From: JALHST01 sp963798435
GTDB lineage: Bacteria > Bacteroidota > Bacteroidia > Flavobacteriales > Flavobacteriaceae
DNA length: 64,000 nt
Assembly (NCBI GenBank): GCA_963798435.1
Contig: CAWCTF010000004.1
Coordinates: 1,116,001 to 1,180,000, forward strand
Direction of reading: 5' to 3'
Every line of letters starts with the position of its first letter. Position 1 is the first letter of the stretch. This document shows, one piece after another, positions 25,102 to 35,214 of the stretch. The notes below the pieces were generated by a model. It was not told the DNA's origin, did no database searches, and saw only the letters and a program-made list of their open reading frames with translations. A program made the translations under genes and the position numbers.

Positions 25102-26574
25102 TTAGTTCCCTTGCCATAACCACTTTATGGCCGCCTCCATGGTTTCATCTTGATCGGTGGTTGCGCTGTCTTCAACAACCACATCAGGGGGGATGCTTGT
25201 TGTGTAATGAATATTATTCCTATCTGCCATAATGGTCGATGCTAGAAATAGTTTAGAACCGTCTTTTAATTCAAAACTTCCGTTTCCGGTAGTTAGGCCC
25301 CAAGTGGGTTGGCCAAAGGATCTTGTTTTTTTGTTGCCGATAAAAGAGATGACCACAATTTCCCCGGAACTGCCCGTTTGGGGGCTTGTTAATACGGCGA
25401 TGGGGAGCACTGCAGGTAGCTGGTAAGGTTTTGAAACCGTCCAGCCTTCATAATCGTCCCCATAATACCTTCCATTTTTATAATACCATGCATCCGGATT
25501 GCCATCGACATCGATCAAGGCGCCTAGTTTCTCATCACTGAACAAGGGTCCCAACCCGGCAATCATAGGTTCCATGTTACCGCCGGTATTTTGCCGTAGA
25601 TCAACTATCCAACCTTTTATCGAGGTACTGTAAAGTGTTTCTATTGCAGCTTGCAAACTATCGGCATACGCCGTCATTTGCTTTTGATTTCCCCCATGAA
25701 ATGGAGGCACCAAAATGTACCCGCAACTATCGATAACTTTATAGGTAGGAAATGCAATTTTACGCACCTGAGAGCCCTCACCTTCCCAATTTTTCACTTC
25801 CTCGGCGGTCATAAAAAAAGAATGATGGTCGCCATAGGATCTTAATGATTCCAATAAAAATTCGACTGCAAGAAAGCAATCCCGATACTCCTTGGCCGGC
25901 CCTGCAATTTTTAGGGCAGCTTCACGCAAGGGGCCTACATTTATCGAGTCTCTCACCAAAGAATTTTTAGCAATCGTATCAATAGCTGCGCCGATATATT
26001 GATAGGTTAATTTGCTGGGATTTCGATTCGTGACGGGCGTAAGATCCACCTTAAAATCCGAAAACCAGGCCTTTCCCTTTCCGTAGAGGATCATGCCGAT
26101 CTTTAGGGTCGTTGTTTCTTTAGGCACCACGATCGAAAGGGTATATTTCTTCCATTTATGGGTGCCTCGAATCCACGAAATCGAATAGAAACCCCCCATA
26201 TCCTTCGTTCCGATCAAGGCGCCGTCTTCGTTATACAGACCGATATTCAGGCCCGCTCCTTTGCCGAGTACGTCCTCGCTTTTGATATTCGATGAAATCG
26301 TTAAAATCTGAAAATCGGTCGATTTCATGGTGGAAACGGATTGCTCCACAAAGCCCACTGATTTTTCATTTTCCCCTTGAATCTGGAGGACCGTTTTCTT
26401 TTTAAATGGGATAGGCGCTACGGCATTCTTTTTCCCCCATGACAAATCCCAAGAACAGATCCCTGTTTTAGCCGAATCACATTTTTGCCGAAAGTCAAGA
26501 TTCCTGAATTCCTGTGCATTGACCGTAGCGAAAAGTGTCAGCAACAGGATGGAAGAAATAAGTACTTTTTTCAT
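25102..26574 (-). CDS. S41-family C-terminal-processing-type peptidase
   Basis: A 490-residue exported protein (signal to NAQ, ~21). Residues 25-180 form a beta-sandwich-like N-terminal domain. The S41 catalytic core follows: GWIVDLRQNTGGNMEPMIAGLGPLF (substrate-binding strand), the serine in PQTGSSGEIVVISF and FGQPTWGLTTGN where family members carry the active-site segment. There is no obvious PDZ domain, as in the tricorn/IRBP-like branch. Monocistronic. Confidence 0.8.
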   Translation of the reverse strand: MKKVLISSILLLTLFATVNAQEFRNLDFRQKCDSAKTGICSWDLSWGKKNAVAPIPFKKKTVLQIQGENEKSVGFVEQSVSTMKSTDFQILTISSNIKSEDVLGKGAGLNIGLYNEDGALIGTKDMGGFYSISWIRGTHKWKKYTLSIVVPKETTTLKIGMILYGKGKAWFSDFKVDLTPVTNRNPSKLTYQYIGAAIDTIAKNSLVRDSINVGPLREAALKIAGPAKEYRDCFLAVEFLLESLRSYGDHHSFFMTAEEVKNWEGEGSQVRKIAFPTYKVIDSCGYILVPPFHGGNQKQMTAYADSLQAAIETLYSTSIKGWIVDLRQNTGGNMEPMIAGLGPLFSDEKLGALIDVDGNPDAWYYKNGRYYGDDYEGWTVSKPYQLPAVLPIAVLTSPQTGSSGEIVVISFIGNKKTRSFGQPTWGLTTGNGSFELKDGSKLFLASTIMADRNNIHYTTSIPPDVVVEDSATTDQDETMEAAIKWLWQGN

Positions 26575-26768
26575 AATGCTCCTGGATTTTTTTATGTAGT
26601 TCGCCCAACATTAAATGTATGGGATTTGTTAGATTCATTAAATGCCTAATTTAACAAACTTGGCTGCGCCAGACAAATGAAACCCAAATGCATTCCGATA
26701 GTTATCAGGATGCATTAAAAGGCATGCCCTCGCATTAGATTTTAATGGTTGCCCGCGCAACTCACTTC

Positions 26769-27620
26769 CTAGAGGCTATCGAATTCCACAAATTCATATT
26801 CGGGGGATGCTTCAAGAAGTTGCCTAAAAATAGAAGCGTGCCCATTTCCAAAAATCACAAGGATGCGGTCATCTTTGCCTGCCGTCATTTTTTGTAGATT
26901 TCTAAAAATGCGTAAATTCCGATTGTACCACCATATCGATAAAATGTCAGCGCCACGATTGTCGTCTAGTTTAAAATCCCCGACCAAATATGCGCCATAG
27001 CCGTATTGTTGCCATTCTTTTGAATTGATCAGTTTAAATAATTCCAACAGATTGGTTTTCGAGGCCAATTTTCCTTCTTCCTTAAACCAATCCATCATAT
27101 AGCCGTTATAAGGATCATCATTCTGAAAATCATATTCCTTGAAAAGGTTCTGAATATACGTCGAATCCCTTTTTTCTATATCCTCGGAAAGGTTATCACT
27201 GTCAATAGCATAGATGGTGTCTAAATTCAATTCATGTGCGATGCGCATTCCTAATTGAAACCGTTCGTCTCGCTCATTGCGATATTCTCCTGAATTGTAC
27301 GCCTTTAATTTTCGGGTCGCCTCCCAATTGGGAAACGCCTCGATGGCGATCTTTGTGGGCTTGAATTTTTCAATATAGGCTACTAATTCGGTTACTTCCG
27401 ATTTTTTGGGCTCTTTCAAAACATCTATCTTATCGGCGTCCTGTGTTTTGCTTACATCTAAATTAGGGTAGTCGAAGTGAAACGTCCCCACTACCAAAAC
27501 ACGTGTTTTTTCTTTTGGAAAATAGGCGGATGCTGGTTTTAAAGTTGATTTTTTGAAAGCTTCTTTTTGTGAACAGGAAAAGAGCAAAACTGCTATACAT
27601 GCGAGTGCGTACTGTTTCAT
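26769..27620 (-). CDS. DUF5694 (TraB/TIKI-like) lipoprotein
   Basis: A lipoprotein signal with lipobox LFSC at residue ~16. The mature part begins RVLVVGTFHFDYPNLD, where the GTFH/HFD residues and a later FGNGHASIFRQLL (GNGH) are typical of the DUF5694 and wider TraB/PrgY/ChaN-like metal-dependent fold; IAIEAFP holds another conserved Glu. Enzymatic activity of DUF5694 is not known to me. It stands alone, with about 200 bp on each side. Confidence 0.7.
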   Translation of the reverse strand: MKQYALACIAVLLFSCSQKEAFKKSTLKPASAYFPKEKTRVLVVGTFHFDYPNLDVSKTQDADKIDVLKEPKKSEVTELVAYIEKFKPTKIAIEAFPNWEATRKLKAYNSGEYRNERDERFQLGMRIAHELNLDTIYAIDSDNLSEDIEKRDSTYIQNLFKEYDFQNDDPYNGYMMDWFKEEGKLASKTNLLELFKLINSKEWQQYGYGAYLVGDFKLDDNRGADILSIWWYNRNLRIFRNLQKMTAGKDDRILVIFGNGHASIFRQLLEASPEYEFVEFDSL

Positions 27621-27849
27621 AAGGAAATCGTATTTAAAGAAAAGACAGATCTTCGATTTGTTTTGTTACACGTTCATATTTGAATGCCTACCAACATTGA
27701 AGACCTGTTGACCTTTTAAAAGCCAAAACGGTACTTCGATGTTAGGGTGTCAGCCTGTGTAAAGCATACTTAATTTTTAAAGATCTCGACTTTGTTTTTT
27801 GTTTCATTGGGCAATTGAATAGGGCGATAATGCAGTCGTCTTAAAGAAA

Positions 27850-28272
27850 TCAATTACGTTCCATAAACATCCAGCGCTGACCTTCCAAATCTTCGACCCG
27901 GTATCTTGATCCTGGCCCTCCTTTTTCTATATCGGAAAGGATAACGCCTCCAAAGTCTTTGGCCCTATTATAATGCGCTTCGATATCATCGACATACACC
28001 AAGATGCCATTAATAATATAGGGCGATTGATACCAAATTTCCGCAATTTTACATACCTGGCGGTGATGTTTAGGGCTTTGATAGGCTTCATTCGGCGATG
28101 CTAACATGATCGTGCCATTGCCAAGTGTAAGCTCCCCATGGGCAAGCTTGCCTTTTTCATCTAGTATTCTATTCTTCTCTGAAAATCCAAAAGCCTTGCA
28201 TAGCCAATCCATGGCTGCAATTCCGTCTTCATATGCAAGCATGGGGATGATTTGTGGTGTAGTGTTGTTCAT
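27850..28272 (-). CDS. VOC-family protein (PhnB/glyoxalase-like)
   Basis: A 140-residue VOC protein: IIPMLAYEDGIAAMDWLCKAFGF, then HGELTLGNGTIMLASP, a linker, GILVYVDDIEAHYNRAKDFG and the ending YRVEDLEGQRWMFMER. The EDLEGQRW motif replaces the more common DPFGHxW. ATG at 28272 gives the normal VOC N-terminus, while upstream residues from 28323 look non-coding. Confidence 0.8.
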   Translation of the reverse strand: MNNTTPQIIPMLAYEDGIAAMDWLCKAFGFSEKNRILDEKGKLAHGELTLGNGTIMLASPNEAYQSPKHHRQVCKIAEIWYQSPYIINGILVYVDDIEAHYNRAKDFGGVILSDIEKGGPGSRYRVEDLEGQRWMFMERN

Positions 28273-28307
28273 TTTACCTGAGTTATTTATGTTAATAAGA
28301 TGGTGGT

Positions 28308-28745
28308 TCAAAACAGCCGCCAAATGGCCGGTATGTATAAAGCTTCAGTCTGATGAGGTACGATCATTTGGTATACCTTGTTGGTCACGCGGTGCGAATA
28401 ATTTGAAATGGAGTCATGGTCTTTAGTTTCAGGCTTATCGACCCTAATACGAATCAATTCGCGGCAATAATCGACTCCCCTTGATTCCATTTTGAAGGTT
28501 TGATCGGCCCTGATCTTCGTTTGGATAAAATCGGCATGCATCGACTTAAGAATTTTAACTTCCTCAAGTCTTTCCTGTCTATTTTGATCCCAACTGTTTT
28601 TTTGTAAGGCAAAAAGATTTCCAACAACCACATGTAGTATTTCCCCCAGGGCATAGAGTACATAGCTATTGAACTTGCCCGGCCGCATTTTGGGCAGGTT
28701 TTCTGTCAGCAATTGTTGGCGAACTTGTCGAAATATTGTATTCAT
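28308..28745 (-). pseudogene. Truncated DUF6090 family gene
   Basis: The N-terminal 60 residues match the family with several substitutions in the membrane helix: FRQVRQQLLTEN, then YVLYALGEILHVVVGNLFAL and KNSWDQNR where relatives have GEIILVVIGILIALQINNWN. It ends after 145 residues, versus about 240-430 in the intact copies at 48110 and 37890. The C-terminal part does not resemble theirs. A degenerate or truncated copy. Confidence 0.65.
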
Positions 28746-28818
28746 AACCAATAGAAAACATCCTGATTTAGAAGAAGTTCAGACCAAGCGATGGTTTTAA
28801 GCAGCGCTTCTCGGTTCG

Positions 28819-29445
28819 TTATTTTTTGTTAATTTTTAATTGCGTTTTTATTTCCGGCCCAACAGTGCCTGTTTTTACGTTCCCGGAGCGGTTGTAATTG
28901 GCCAATATAACTCCGGTCGATGTTACCGAACGGTCTTTTAAGGTCAGAGCGATCGGAGTACTGCCCTGGTCAAACAATCTTTTTCCTGTACCGAGGATCA
29001 ATGGGTGAATTTTGAGCCGGAGTTCGTCTACAAGGTCATGCTTCAGTAAAAGTGGAACGAGTTCACTACTTCCCCAAACCTGAATGTCTGAACCTGCTGA
29101 ATTTTTAAGTTTTTTGATATCCGCTAGGTTTTTGATGAACACGGTGTTCTGCCAATCGGTCGCCTTTCTAATCTTAGACAGGACGTATTTTCTGCCTGTA
29201 TTGATGCCTGGCCAAAAATCTGCATGATGGGGCCAGTAGGCTTCCCATATCTCAAAGGTTTTTCTGCCCAAAAGATACTCGGCCGGTTTGAGTTCTTCCT
29301 GTACTGCCTGCCCGTAGGTCTCGTCTGTATAAGGTGCTGTCCAACCTCCAAATTCGAAACCCCCGGAGGTATCTTCCTCGGGCCCACCAGGGGCCTGGAT
29401 GATGCCGTCTAACGTTATCATTGATAAGACCGTAATTTTCCTCAT
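28819..29445 (-). CDS. Dihydrofolate-reductase-family (RibD C-terminal-like) protein
   Basis: A 208-residue protein with MRKITVLSMITLDGIIQAPGGP, LLGRKTFEIWEAYWP, and QVWGSSELVPLLLKHDLVDELRLKIHPLILGTGKRLF, the signature of RibD-C/DHFR-like reductases widespread in accessory regions. They probably reduce small NADPH-dependent substrates, but none is assigned. Catalytic residues of true DHFR are not all present. Confidence 0.85.
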   Translation of the reverse strand: MRKITVLSMITLDGIIQAPGGPEEDTSGGFEFGGWTAPYTDETYGQAVQEELKPAEYLLGRKTFEIWEAYWPHHADFWPGINTGRKYVLSKIRKATDWQNTVFIKNLADIKKLKNSAGSDIQVWGSSELVPLLLKHDLVDELRLKIHPLILGTGKRLFDQGSTPIALTLKDRSVTSTGVILANYNRSGNVKTGTVGPEIKTQLKINKK

Positions 29446-29683
29446 AATGATTGCTTTTTAGGCTTATTAAGATACATCGATTTTCTGCGGTTATGTTGTT
29501 TCTTTGAGAACAAGGGGCTTTGTTCAAGTTCGTTCGATCCCTGCCTTCGGCCACTATGTATACACTTTTTTGTGTCGGGGGGAATCAGATTGGATTGCTC
29601 CACCGATACCTTGCCCGTTTATCAATTATTTTATTTTGGTTAGGTGAAATTCTATCATGAATGAAAGCCATAGTCATACCAGC

Positions 29684-30859
29684 TTAATTTTTTATGCGAT
29701 TGTATTTTTTCAAGGTTTTAATAAGCAGATCGTGGGGGAGGGCATAGGCTGTATTTCCATTGATACCTTCCATGGTTTCGGCAGCTATCATCGCGTTTAC
29801 AATGGCCTCTTCAACGGCTTGTACGGTGGCTTCAAAAGCGGGCATGAGTTGGTCATTCGACATCGATGCTACCCGTGTAGTTTTATCGCGATCAAATGCA
29901 TTTTCATTCGCTGTGGAAAAGGCTAAAAAAATATCCCCGGAACCATTGCTCCCTCTTCCGCCTACAATTCCGACCCCTAACGGAATCCTTTGTGCGATTC
30001 TTTTTAGTTGGTGGGGCAATAAGGGTATGTTGGTTGCCACAATGACGATAATCGACCCATCGCCTTCCTGCCTTCTTGATTTTGCCGGTGCTTTAAAGAC
30101 ATAATTGAGGGTATCTTTTAATTCGATACCGACCGGAACGCCGGCGATCGATAAATTTCTTTTTGCCCCAAAATTTGATTGCACGATTGCACCAACCGTA
30201 TAGGTTGAATCCTTGATCTTAAAAACCCGCGAAGAAGTTCCTGTTCCGCCTTTAAAGCCCAAGCACCTCATACCGGTTCCTCCACCCACATTGCCTTCGG
30301 CTATTTTTCCGCTCGACGCATTTTTTATGGCCTCTAAGACATGTTCTTCCTTGACGTGAAAACCATAGATGTCATTCAGGAAACCGTCGTAAGTTTCCGC
30401 CACGACTGGATAAGTGTACCACCCATCCTCTCCGTTATACCAATCAGTAGCGACGTACCATTTCAATACCGCGTCTCGAACCACCCCGACACTGTTGGTA
30501 TTGGTGATCATGATCGGGGTTTCTAAAAATCCCGATTCGGTGACCCAAGTGGTGCCTGTCATTTCCCCATTTCCATTTAGACTATACCAGTTGGCATACA
30601 CCGGACTGAATTTTTTGGCTTTGCCCCTTGGAAATATGGCGGTTACCCCAGTTCTAACCGGTCCCTTGCCTAGGCTATTTTCTCCTTCCCCTGAAATTAT
30701 GGTGCTATAACCTACCTCGACTCCCTTAACATCGGTGATCGCATTGAACTCTCCCGTATTCCCGACAAATGGAACTCCCAAATCCCGTGCTCTCGGTTTT
30801 TGGCTAAAGGATGTAAAGGAAATACCTGCGATTATAAAAACTATAAATATTTTTTTCAT
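29684..30859 (-). CDS. P1-family (DmpA-type) aminopeptidase
   Basis: An exported 391-residue protein (signal to FSQ, residue 20) with the DmpA fold: ARDLGVPFVGNTGEFNAITDVKGVEVGY and VGGGTGMRCLGFKGGTGTSS. It contains the self-processing site GRGSNGSGD, where cleavage between Gly306 and Ser307 would release the N-terminal Ser nucleophile of the beta chain. Family members remove D- or L-amino acids from small peptides. It is intact and single-gene. Confidence 0.88.
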   Translation of the reverse strand: MKKIFIVFIIAGISFTSFSQKPRARDLGVPFVGNTGEFNAITDVKGVEVGYSTIISGEGENSLGKGPVRTGVTAIFPRGKAKKFSPVYANWYSLNGNGEMTGTTWVTESGFLETPIMITNTNSVGVVRDAVLKWYVATDWYNGEDGWYTYPVVAETYDGFLNDIYGFHVKEEHVLEAIKNASSGKIAEGNVGGGTGMRCLGFKGGTGTSSRVFKIKDSTYTVGAIVQSNFGAKRNLSIAGVPVGIELKDTLNYVFKAPAKSRRQEGDGSIIVIVATNIPLLPHQLKRIAQRIPLGVGIVGGRGSNGSGDIFLAFSTANENAFDRDKTTRVASMSNDQLMPAFEATVQAVEEAIVNAMIAAETMEGINGNTAYALPHDLLIKTLKKYNRIKN

Positions 30860-31069
30860 TTTTGGTTGGTTTTTTAGTCAAGTCCTAGGTAATTGCAGCT
30901 GGCTTATTGCTTGTATAAGCACTTAATTTAGCAAATAAAACGGATACAACATCATAGGTAACGGGAATCGTACAAAGGCTGGAAATCGGTAGCATTATTT
31001 GCGAACTTGCATTCCCTTATTCCTTATTTATTTCAGTACATTGTAGCCAAATTAATCAGCATTCAAATT

Positions 31070-32623
31070 ATGAAATACTTTTCTAATATCCTTTTTATAA
31101 CCTGCATTTTAGGAGGATTCAATGCAATCGGTCAAACACAAGCGCAAGCGCTCTCTAAAATCAAAACGGAAGGCTTTCAGAAATCGCAGGTAATGCAACT
31201 TATTTCTGACCTATCAGATGTGTACGGGCCTCGGTTAACAGGGTCAAATCAATATTATACTGCGGCACAATGGGCAAAGAAAACCCTTGAAAATTGGGGA
31301 GCCGATAGGGTATATTTCGAGAATTACTGTGATGATTGTATGGGGTGGGAGGTGAAATCATTCAATGTAGAAATGACGTCGCCAGCCTATATGAAAATTC
31401 AGGCCTATCCATTTGCGTGGACAGAAAGCTCAAATGGTGTTCAAGTCGGGGATTTGATTTCGATCGAAAGCCACGCAGATCTTGAAAAGGTAAAAAAGGA
31501 ATGGAGTGGAAAATTGCGAGGAAAAACGGTATTGATAGGGTCGATTCCGATGCAAAATATGTTATATGATGCACTTTCTTCACGCTATACGGAAGCCCAG
31601 CTAGAGGAAGCTAAAAAATCAATTGTACCTGCACCAAGTCATCCTTTGGGTTTTGCTGCGGGAAACATCGATTTAATAAAAAATTTAGACGCTATTTTCG
31701 CCAGTTTTATGAAACAGGATGATGCTTTTTTCGCCTTTCTAAAAGAGGAAGGCGCACTAAGTATTTTGGGCACTTCCCCTTTATTCCCAGGTATTATTCA
31801 TCCAAGCGGCACCTACAATTTTAGGGAACGCGATGAAAAACCTATTCCCTATTTTGCAATTTCACCCGAGAATTTCGGAAAGTTAAAACGCTTAGTAGAC
31901 AGGGGTACTGTTCCAAAAATCGAATTCCACCTAGATGCTGATCTTTATTTAAAACCTGAGAATAATGTAAATATTATTGGGGAGATTACGGGTTCAGATC
32001 CCAAATTAAAAGACGAGGTCGTGATGATCGGTGCGCATTTCGATTCTTGGCATTCAGCATCCGGAGCAACCGATAATGGGGCGGGTTCTGCGGTTATGAT
32101 GGAAGTAATGCGAATACTAAAGGCCACTGGATTAAAACCAAAACGAACGATTCGAATTGCGCTTTGGGGTGGCGAAGAGCAGGGGTATTTAGGTTCTATG
32201 GCCTATGCCGAGAATCATTATGGAAAAGTAAATGAGACCGCTCGGGAAAAAGAGGTCGAAAAAATTTCGGCCTATATCAATATGGATAATGGTGCCGGTA
32301 AAATGCGAGGGATATTTTTGCAGGGAAACGAAGCGGTCCGGCCCATTTTTGATGAAATGTTAAAACCCTTTGCCTATTTGGATGTAAACAGCCTCACCAT
32401 AGAGGACACCAATTTCACAGATCATGATGTGTTCGATTATTACAAGATTCCCGGCTTTCAAATCATCCAAGATGAGTTAAACTATGAAACCGTAACCCAT
32501 CATACCAATTTAGATGCTTTGGAATATGTGCCGGAACAAGATATGATGATCAATGCCACTGTAATTGCTTCGCTGGTTTATCAAATTGCACAGCGGGATG
32601 CGCTTTTGCCAAGAGAAGAATAA
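31070..32623 (+). CDS. Exported M28-family metallopeptidase
   Basis: One of only two plus-strand genes between 0.6 and 49 kb. ATG at 31070 begins a signal peptide (MKYFSNILFITCILGGFNAIG). Zinc ligands of M28 are all visible: IGAHFDSWHSASGATDNGAG (His, Asp), LWGGEEQGYLGS (Glu pair), YINMDNGAG (Asp) and THHTNLDAL (His). An inserted region at residues 160-250 may be a PA-like domain. It runs convergently towards the ThuA gene, 52 bp away. Confidence 0.9.
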   Translation: MKYFSNILFITCILGGFNAIGQTQAQALSKIKTEGFQKSQVMQLISDLSDVYGPRLTGSNQYYTAAQWAKKTLENWGADRVYFENYCDDCMGWEVKSFNVEMTSPAYMKIQAYPFAWTESSNGVQVGDLISIESHADLEKVKKEWSGKLRGKTVLIGSIPMQNMLYDALSSRYTEAQLEEAKKSIVPAPSHPLGFAAGNIDLIKNLDAIFASFMKQDDAFFAFLKEEGALSILGTSPLFPGIIHPSGTYNFRERDEKPIPYFAISPENFGKLKRLVDRGTVPKIEFHLDADLYLKPENNVNIIGEITGSDPKLKDEVVMIGAHFDSWHSASGATDNGAGSAVMMEVMRILKATGLKPKRTIRIALWGGEEQGYLGSMAYAENHYGKVNETAREKEVEKISAYINMDNGAGKMRGIFLQGNEAVRPIFDEMLKPFAYLDVNSLTIEDTNFTDHDVFDYYKIPGFQIIQDELNYETVTHHTNLDALEYVPEQDMMINATVIASLVYQIAQRDALLPREE

Positions 32624-32675
32624 AGGCAAATTTCATGCTAAGTATACGTGTACGTATTTAGATTTTTGGTTTCTT

Positions 32676-33530
32676 TCATTTGGCCACCCAGTTCATGGCG
32701 TTGCGTATTAATTTGTTCTGGGCGTCATTCTTAAATGTCTGGGATAATTCTTTATTCGTACCGTGCTCATAATCCATATCATTGTGCCCCATATTAAAAT
32801 ATACCATTTTGTATTTGGTATTCGTCCATACTACAGGATAATACCCACTATGCCATATTTCGTCTGGTTTGGGGCCGGTGCCCAATGGGAAACTCAACGG
32901 GTCGATCGATAACAGGATGTCGATATCCTGATTTTTTCGGAGATCATTTTCCCAACGATACCATTCATTCGGGGAGGATCTCAATCGCTCAGGAAGTTCA
33001 CTGGTCACGCCATGTGCGCTATCTTCCACTTTCAAGATGGCCGCTGTAGGTCTCCAGGTATTGCTCACATATGCCCCACAACCAAGGAATTCATTTTGGT
33101 ACCAATCCCAGTCATTAGGATAGTCTGAAGGCGTTAGGGCAAATGCCGCAAAATGAAATCCCAGCCATCCGCCACCATTCTTCATATAGGTTTCGAAGGC
33201 CGCTCTCTGTTCAGGTGCCTCGGGCCGTGTATCAAGAAAAATGACTACTTGATAGTTTTTAAGGAATTCAGGATTCAGATTTTCCCAATGTTCGGTGGCT
33301 TCATAACTAAAACCGAGTTCTTTGGAAATGGTGGTAAACCAACTATTGGCTTCGTTTACGAAACTGATATGTGCCAAATCATTTTTGGCGGTGTAAAAGG
33401 AAATTACCTTGAATCGATCGATTTTCTCTGTTTTGTCTAATGCATACCCCGAGAATAGGAATATTGAAAGCAACCCCATGCTTCCCATCACCTTATGCAA
33501 TAAACCTCGTTTTCTTGCTTTTAGAGGCAT
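32676..33530 (-). CDS. Exported ThuA-like protein
   Basis: A 284-residue protein with an N-terminal hydrophobic stretch (MGSMGLLSIFLFSGYAL) and the ThuA (trehalose-utilisation-type, GATase-like) pattern: RFKVISFYTAKN, YQVVIFLDTRPEAPEQRAAF, GGGWLGFHFAAF, and PVVWTNTKYKMVYFNMGHN. In marine Bacteroidota such genes often sit in sugar-degradation loci, but no sugar-active neighbours are seen here. The first ATG at 33530 is used; a start at residue 15 is also possible. Confidence 0.8.
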   Translation of the reverse strand: MPLKARKRGLLHKVMGSMGLLSIFLFSGYALDKTEKIDRFKVISFYTAKNDLAHISFVNEANSWFTTISKELGFSYEATEHWENLNPEFLKNYQVVIFLDTRPEAPEQRAAFETYMKNGGGWLGFHFAAFALTPSDYPNDWDWYQNEFLGCGAYVSNTWRPTAAILKVEDSAHGVTSELPERLRSSPNEWYRWENDLRKNQDIDILLSIDPLSFPLGTGPKPDEIWHSGYYPVVWTNTKYKMVYFNMGHNDMDYEHGTNKELSQTFKNDAQNKLIRNAMNWVAK

Positions 33531-33711
33531 TGTTTTTTGAACAAGATCATCCTTTAGGGTTTCTGATTAATTTCTTTTCTGCAAATGGCCATTGCCAAAG
33601 GGAAGGCACGCAGCAGCTTCGTTAATTTCAATGTATCGAAGATACATATAAGAATGATATGAAAATACGGGAGATACCTAAGATTTGCAACAGTGCTTGC
33701 AGTCTTTTCCC

Positions 33712-34971
33712 CTATTTATATGGAATTTCCTTAAACCACTCCCAAGGCATATGCTGAGCGGCAAGGGTGTTTTCTAACAACGCTTTATAAATGATGCCTG
33801 TGTTCTCCGAGTTGCTCATAATCAAGACGCCTTTCCCAGATTCTGGGAAAAGGATGGAATAGTGGTGGAAGCCACTTCCACGGCCTTCCTTGAAAAAACC
33901 GGTACCATAGGGCGTTTCTAGATAGCCCCAACCAAGACCGTAACTTAATCGTACATCCTTATAGGCATCGGCAGATGCTTTTTCGTCCTCAATAAGTTCA
34001 GACAAGGTATGGATCTTCAGCTGGGGACTAAACATTTCAGTATAAGAGCTTTCGTGCACGATTTTCTTGTTCAGTACCGCAGTCAAGAAAAGTAGGTAAT
34101 CACCAAACGTGGTTTCCAAAGTGCTTGCCGACCTAGGTTCATTATCCTTATCTTTTTCGAAAGTCCCTCCATTTTTTGAATAGCTCTGCGCATAATCGTT
34201 TTCAAATCTGGCTTTCCATTCGTATGAAGAGTTTTTCATCCCTAGGGGTTTGAAAATAATTTCTTGGGCCAATTGTTCCAGTCCTTTCCCAGTTATTTTT
34301 TCTAAAACGACCTGTAGGTAAACAAAGCCTTCCCCGCTATAATTATAGGTTTCCCCGGGATTCGTATACGTATGTAATTTTTCCTCCATAGACCGCCAAT
34401 TCTGAAATCCCGACGTATGATCCAAACACATTCTAGCAGTAATTTTAGGGTATAGACTGTCTTCCTTTAGATCAGAATAATCATCATGCCAACGCGTCAC
34501 TGGTTTGTATTCATATATTTTCTTTGGCAGGTAAGATTCTAACGGGGTATCTAGATCAATCACCTTTTCTTCCACTAATTTCATTACGATCAAACTAAAT
34601 ACAGCCTTACTCAAGGAAGCTCCATAGATGTTAGTTGAATCAGTAAGGCGTAATTTTTTAGAGGCATCCTTGTACCCGACAAGGTGTTGATATACCACGT
34701 GTTTGTTATCAAAGATGGCAACTGCCAATCCTTGCACCTGGGCATCGGCGGCCAATTGATCTATTTTCATCGTTAGTGAATCCTTAGTAACTACGCTTTG
34801 ATCTAAGCGTTCAATGGTCTCCGCTGTTTTTGTAGTACAATTGCTAAGCGCAAGAATTCCTGCTAGAAGCAAGATCATATAAGCGTAAGTGGCTTTTTTA
34901 TATTTTATAAAGGGTATGGCGTTGCTATTTCGATGTTGACTTAGTCTTTTGGAAATTGATTGAATGTTCAT
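33712..34971 (-). CDS. Serine hydrolase of the beta-lactamase class C / S12 type
   Basis: A lipoprotein-like N-terminus (LLLAGILALSNC) followed by the penicillin-binding-protein-like fold. It has IYGASLSKAVFSL (SxxK nucleophile and base), ITARMCLDHTSGFQNW, and NYSGEGFVYLQVVLEK, where YSG stands for the YxN motif; GRGSGFHHY near the C-terminus corresponds to the KTG region. Probably an esterase or D-aminopeptidase rather than a resistance enzyme. ATG at 34971 is used instead of the TTG at 34998. A perfect -7-like TAGATTTG lies at 35003-34996. Confidence 0.85.
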   Translation of the reverse strand: MNIQSISKRLSQHRNSNAIPFIKYKKATYAYMILLLAGILALSNCTTKTAETIERLDQSVVTKDSLTMKIDQLAADAQVQGLAVAIFDNKHVVYQHLVGYKDASKKLRLTDSTNIYGASLSKAVFSLIVMKLVEEKVIDLDTPLESYLPKKIYEYKPVTRWHDDYSDLKEDSLYPKITARMCLDHTSGFQNWRSMEEKLHTYTNPGETYNYSGEGFVYLQVVLEKITGKGLEQLAQEIIFKPLGMKNSSYEWKARFENDYAQSYSKNGGTFEKDKDNEPRSASTLETTFGDYLLFLTAVLNKKIVHESSYTEMFSPQLKIHTLSELIEDEKASADAYKDVRLSYGLGWGYLETPYGTGFFKEGRGSGFHHYSILFPESGKGVLIMSNSENTGIIYKALLENTLAAQHMPWEWFKEIPYK

Positions 34972-35214
34972 AATTCTAGCTATTGATTTATGATACAAAT
35001 CTATTCAATACCGCGTGCCTTCACCACGACATATAACTGTCATGTTGCTGTCATTCTCCTAAAAAATAGGTGCTTTCAGTTGTTATACACAAATTGAACC
35101 TGCTTTCGAATAGTTTCCAAGAGGTAGATTATGCCCTTGTTAATTGATGCTTAACAATGAAATTCAGTTAGTTCAATCAGAAGCAATGGGCTATTCGCAG
35201 TGTTGTGGGCCGTT

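Noticed and set aside
33712..34971. Class C beta-lactamase as an antibiotic resistance gene
   Set aside because: Lipoprotein signal and YSG instead of YxN; more like an S12 esterase/peptidase, with no resistance context.
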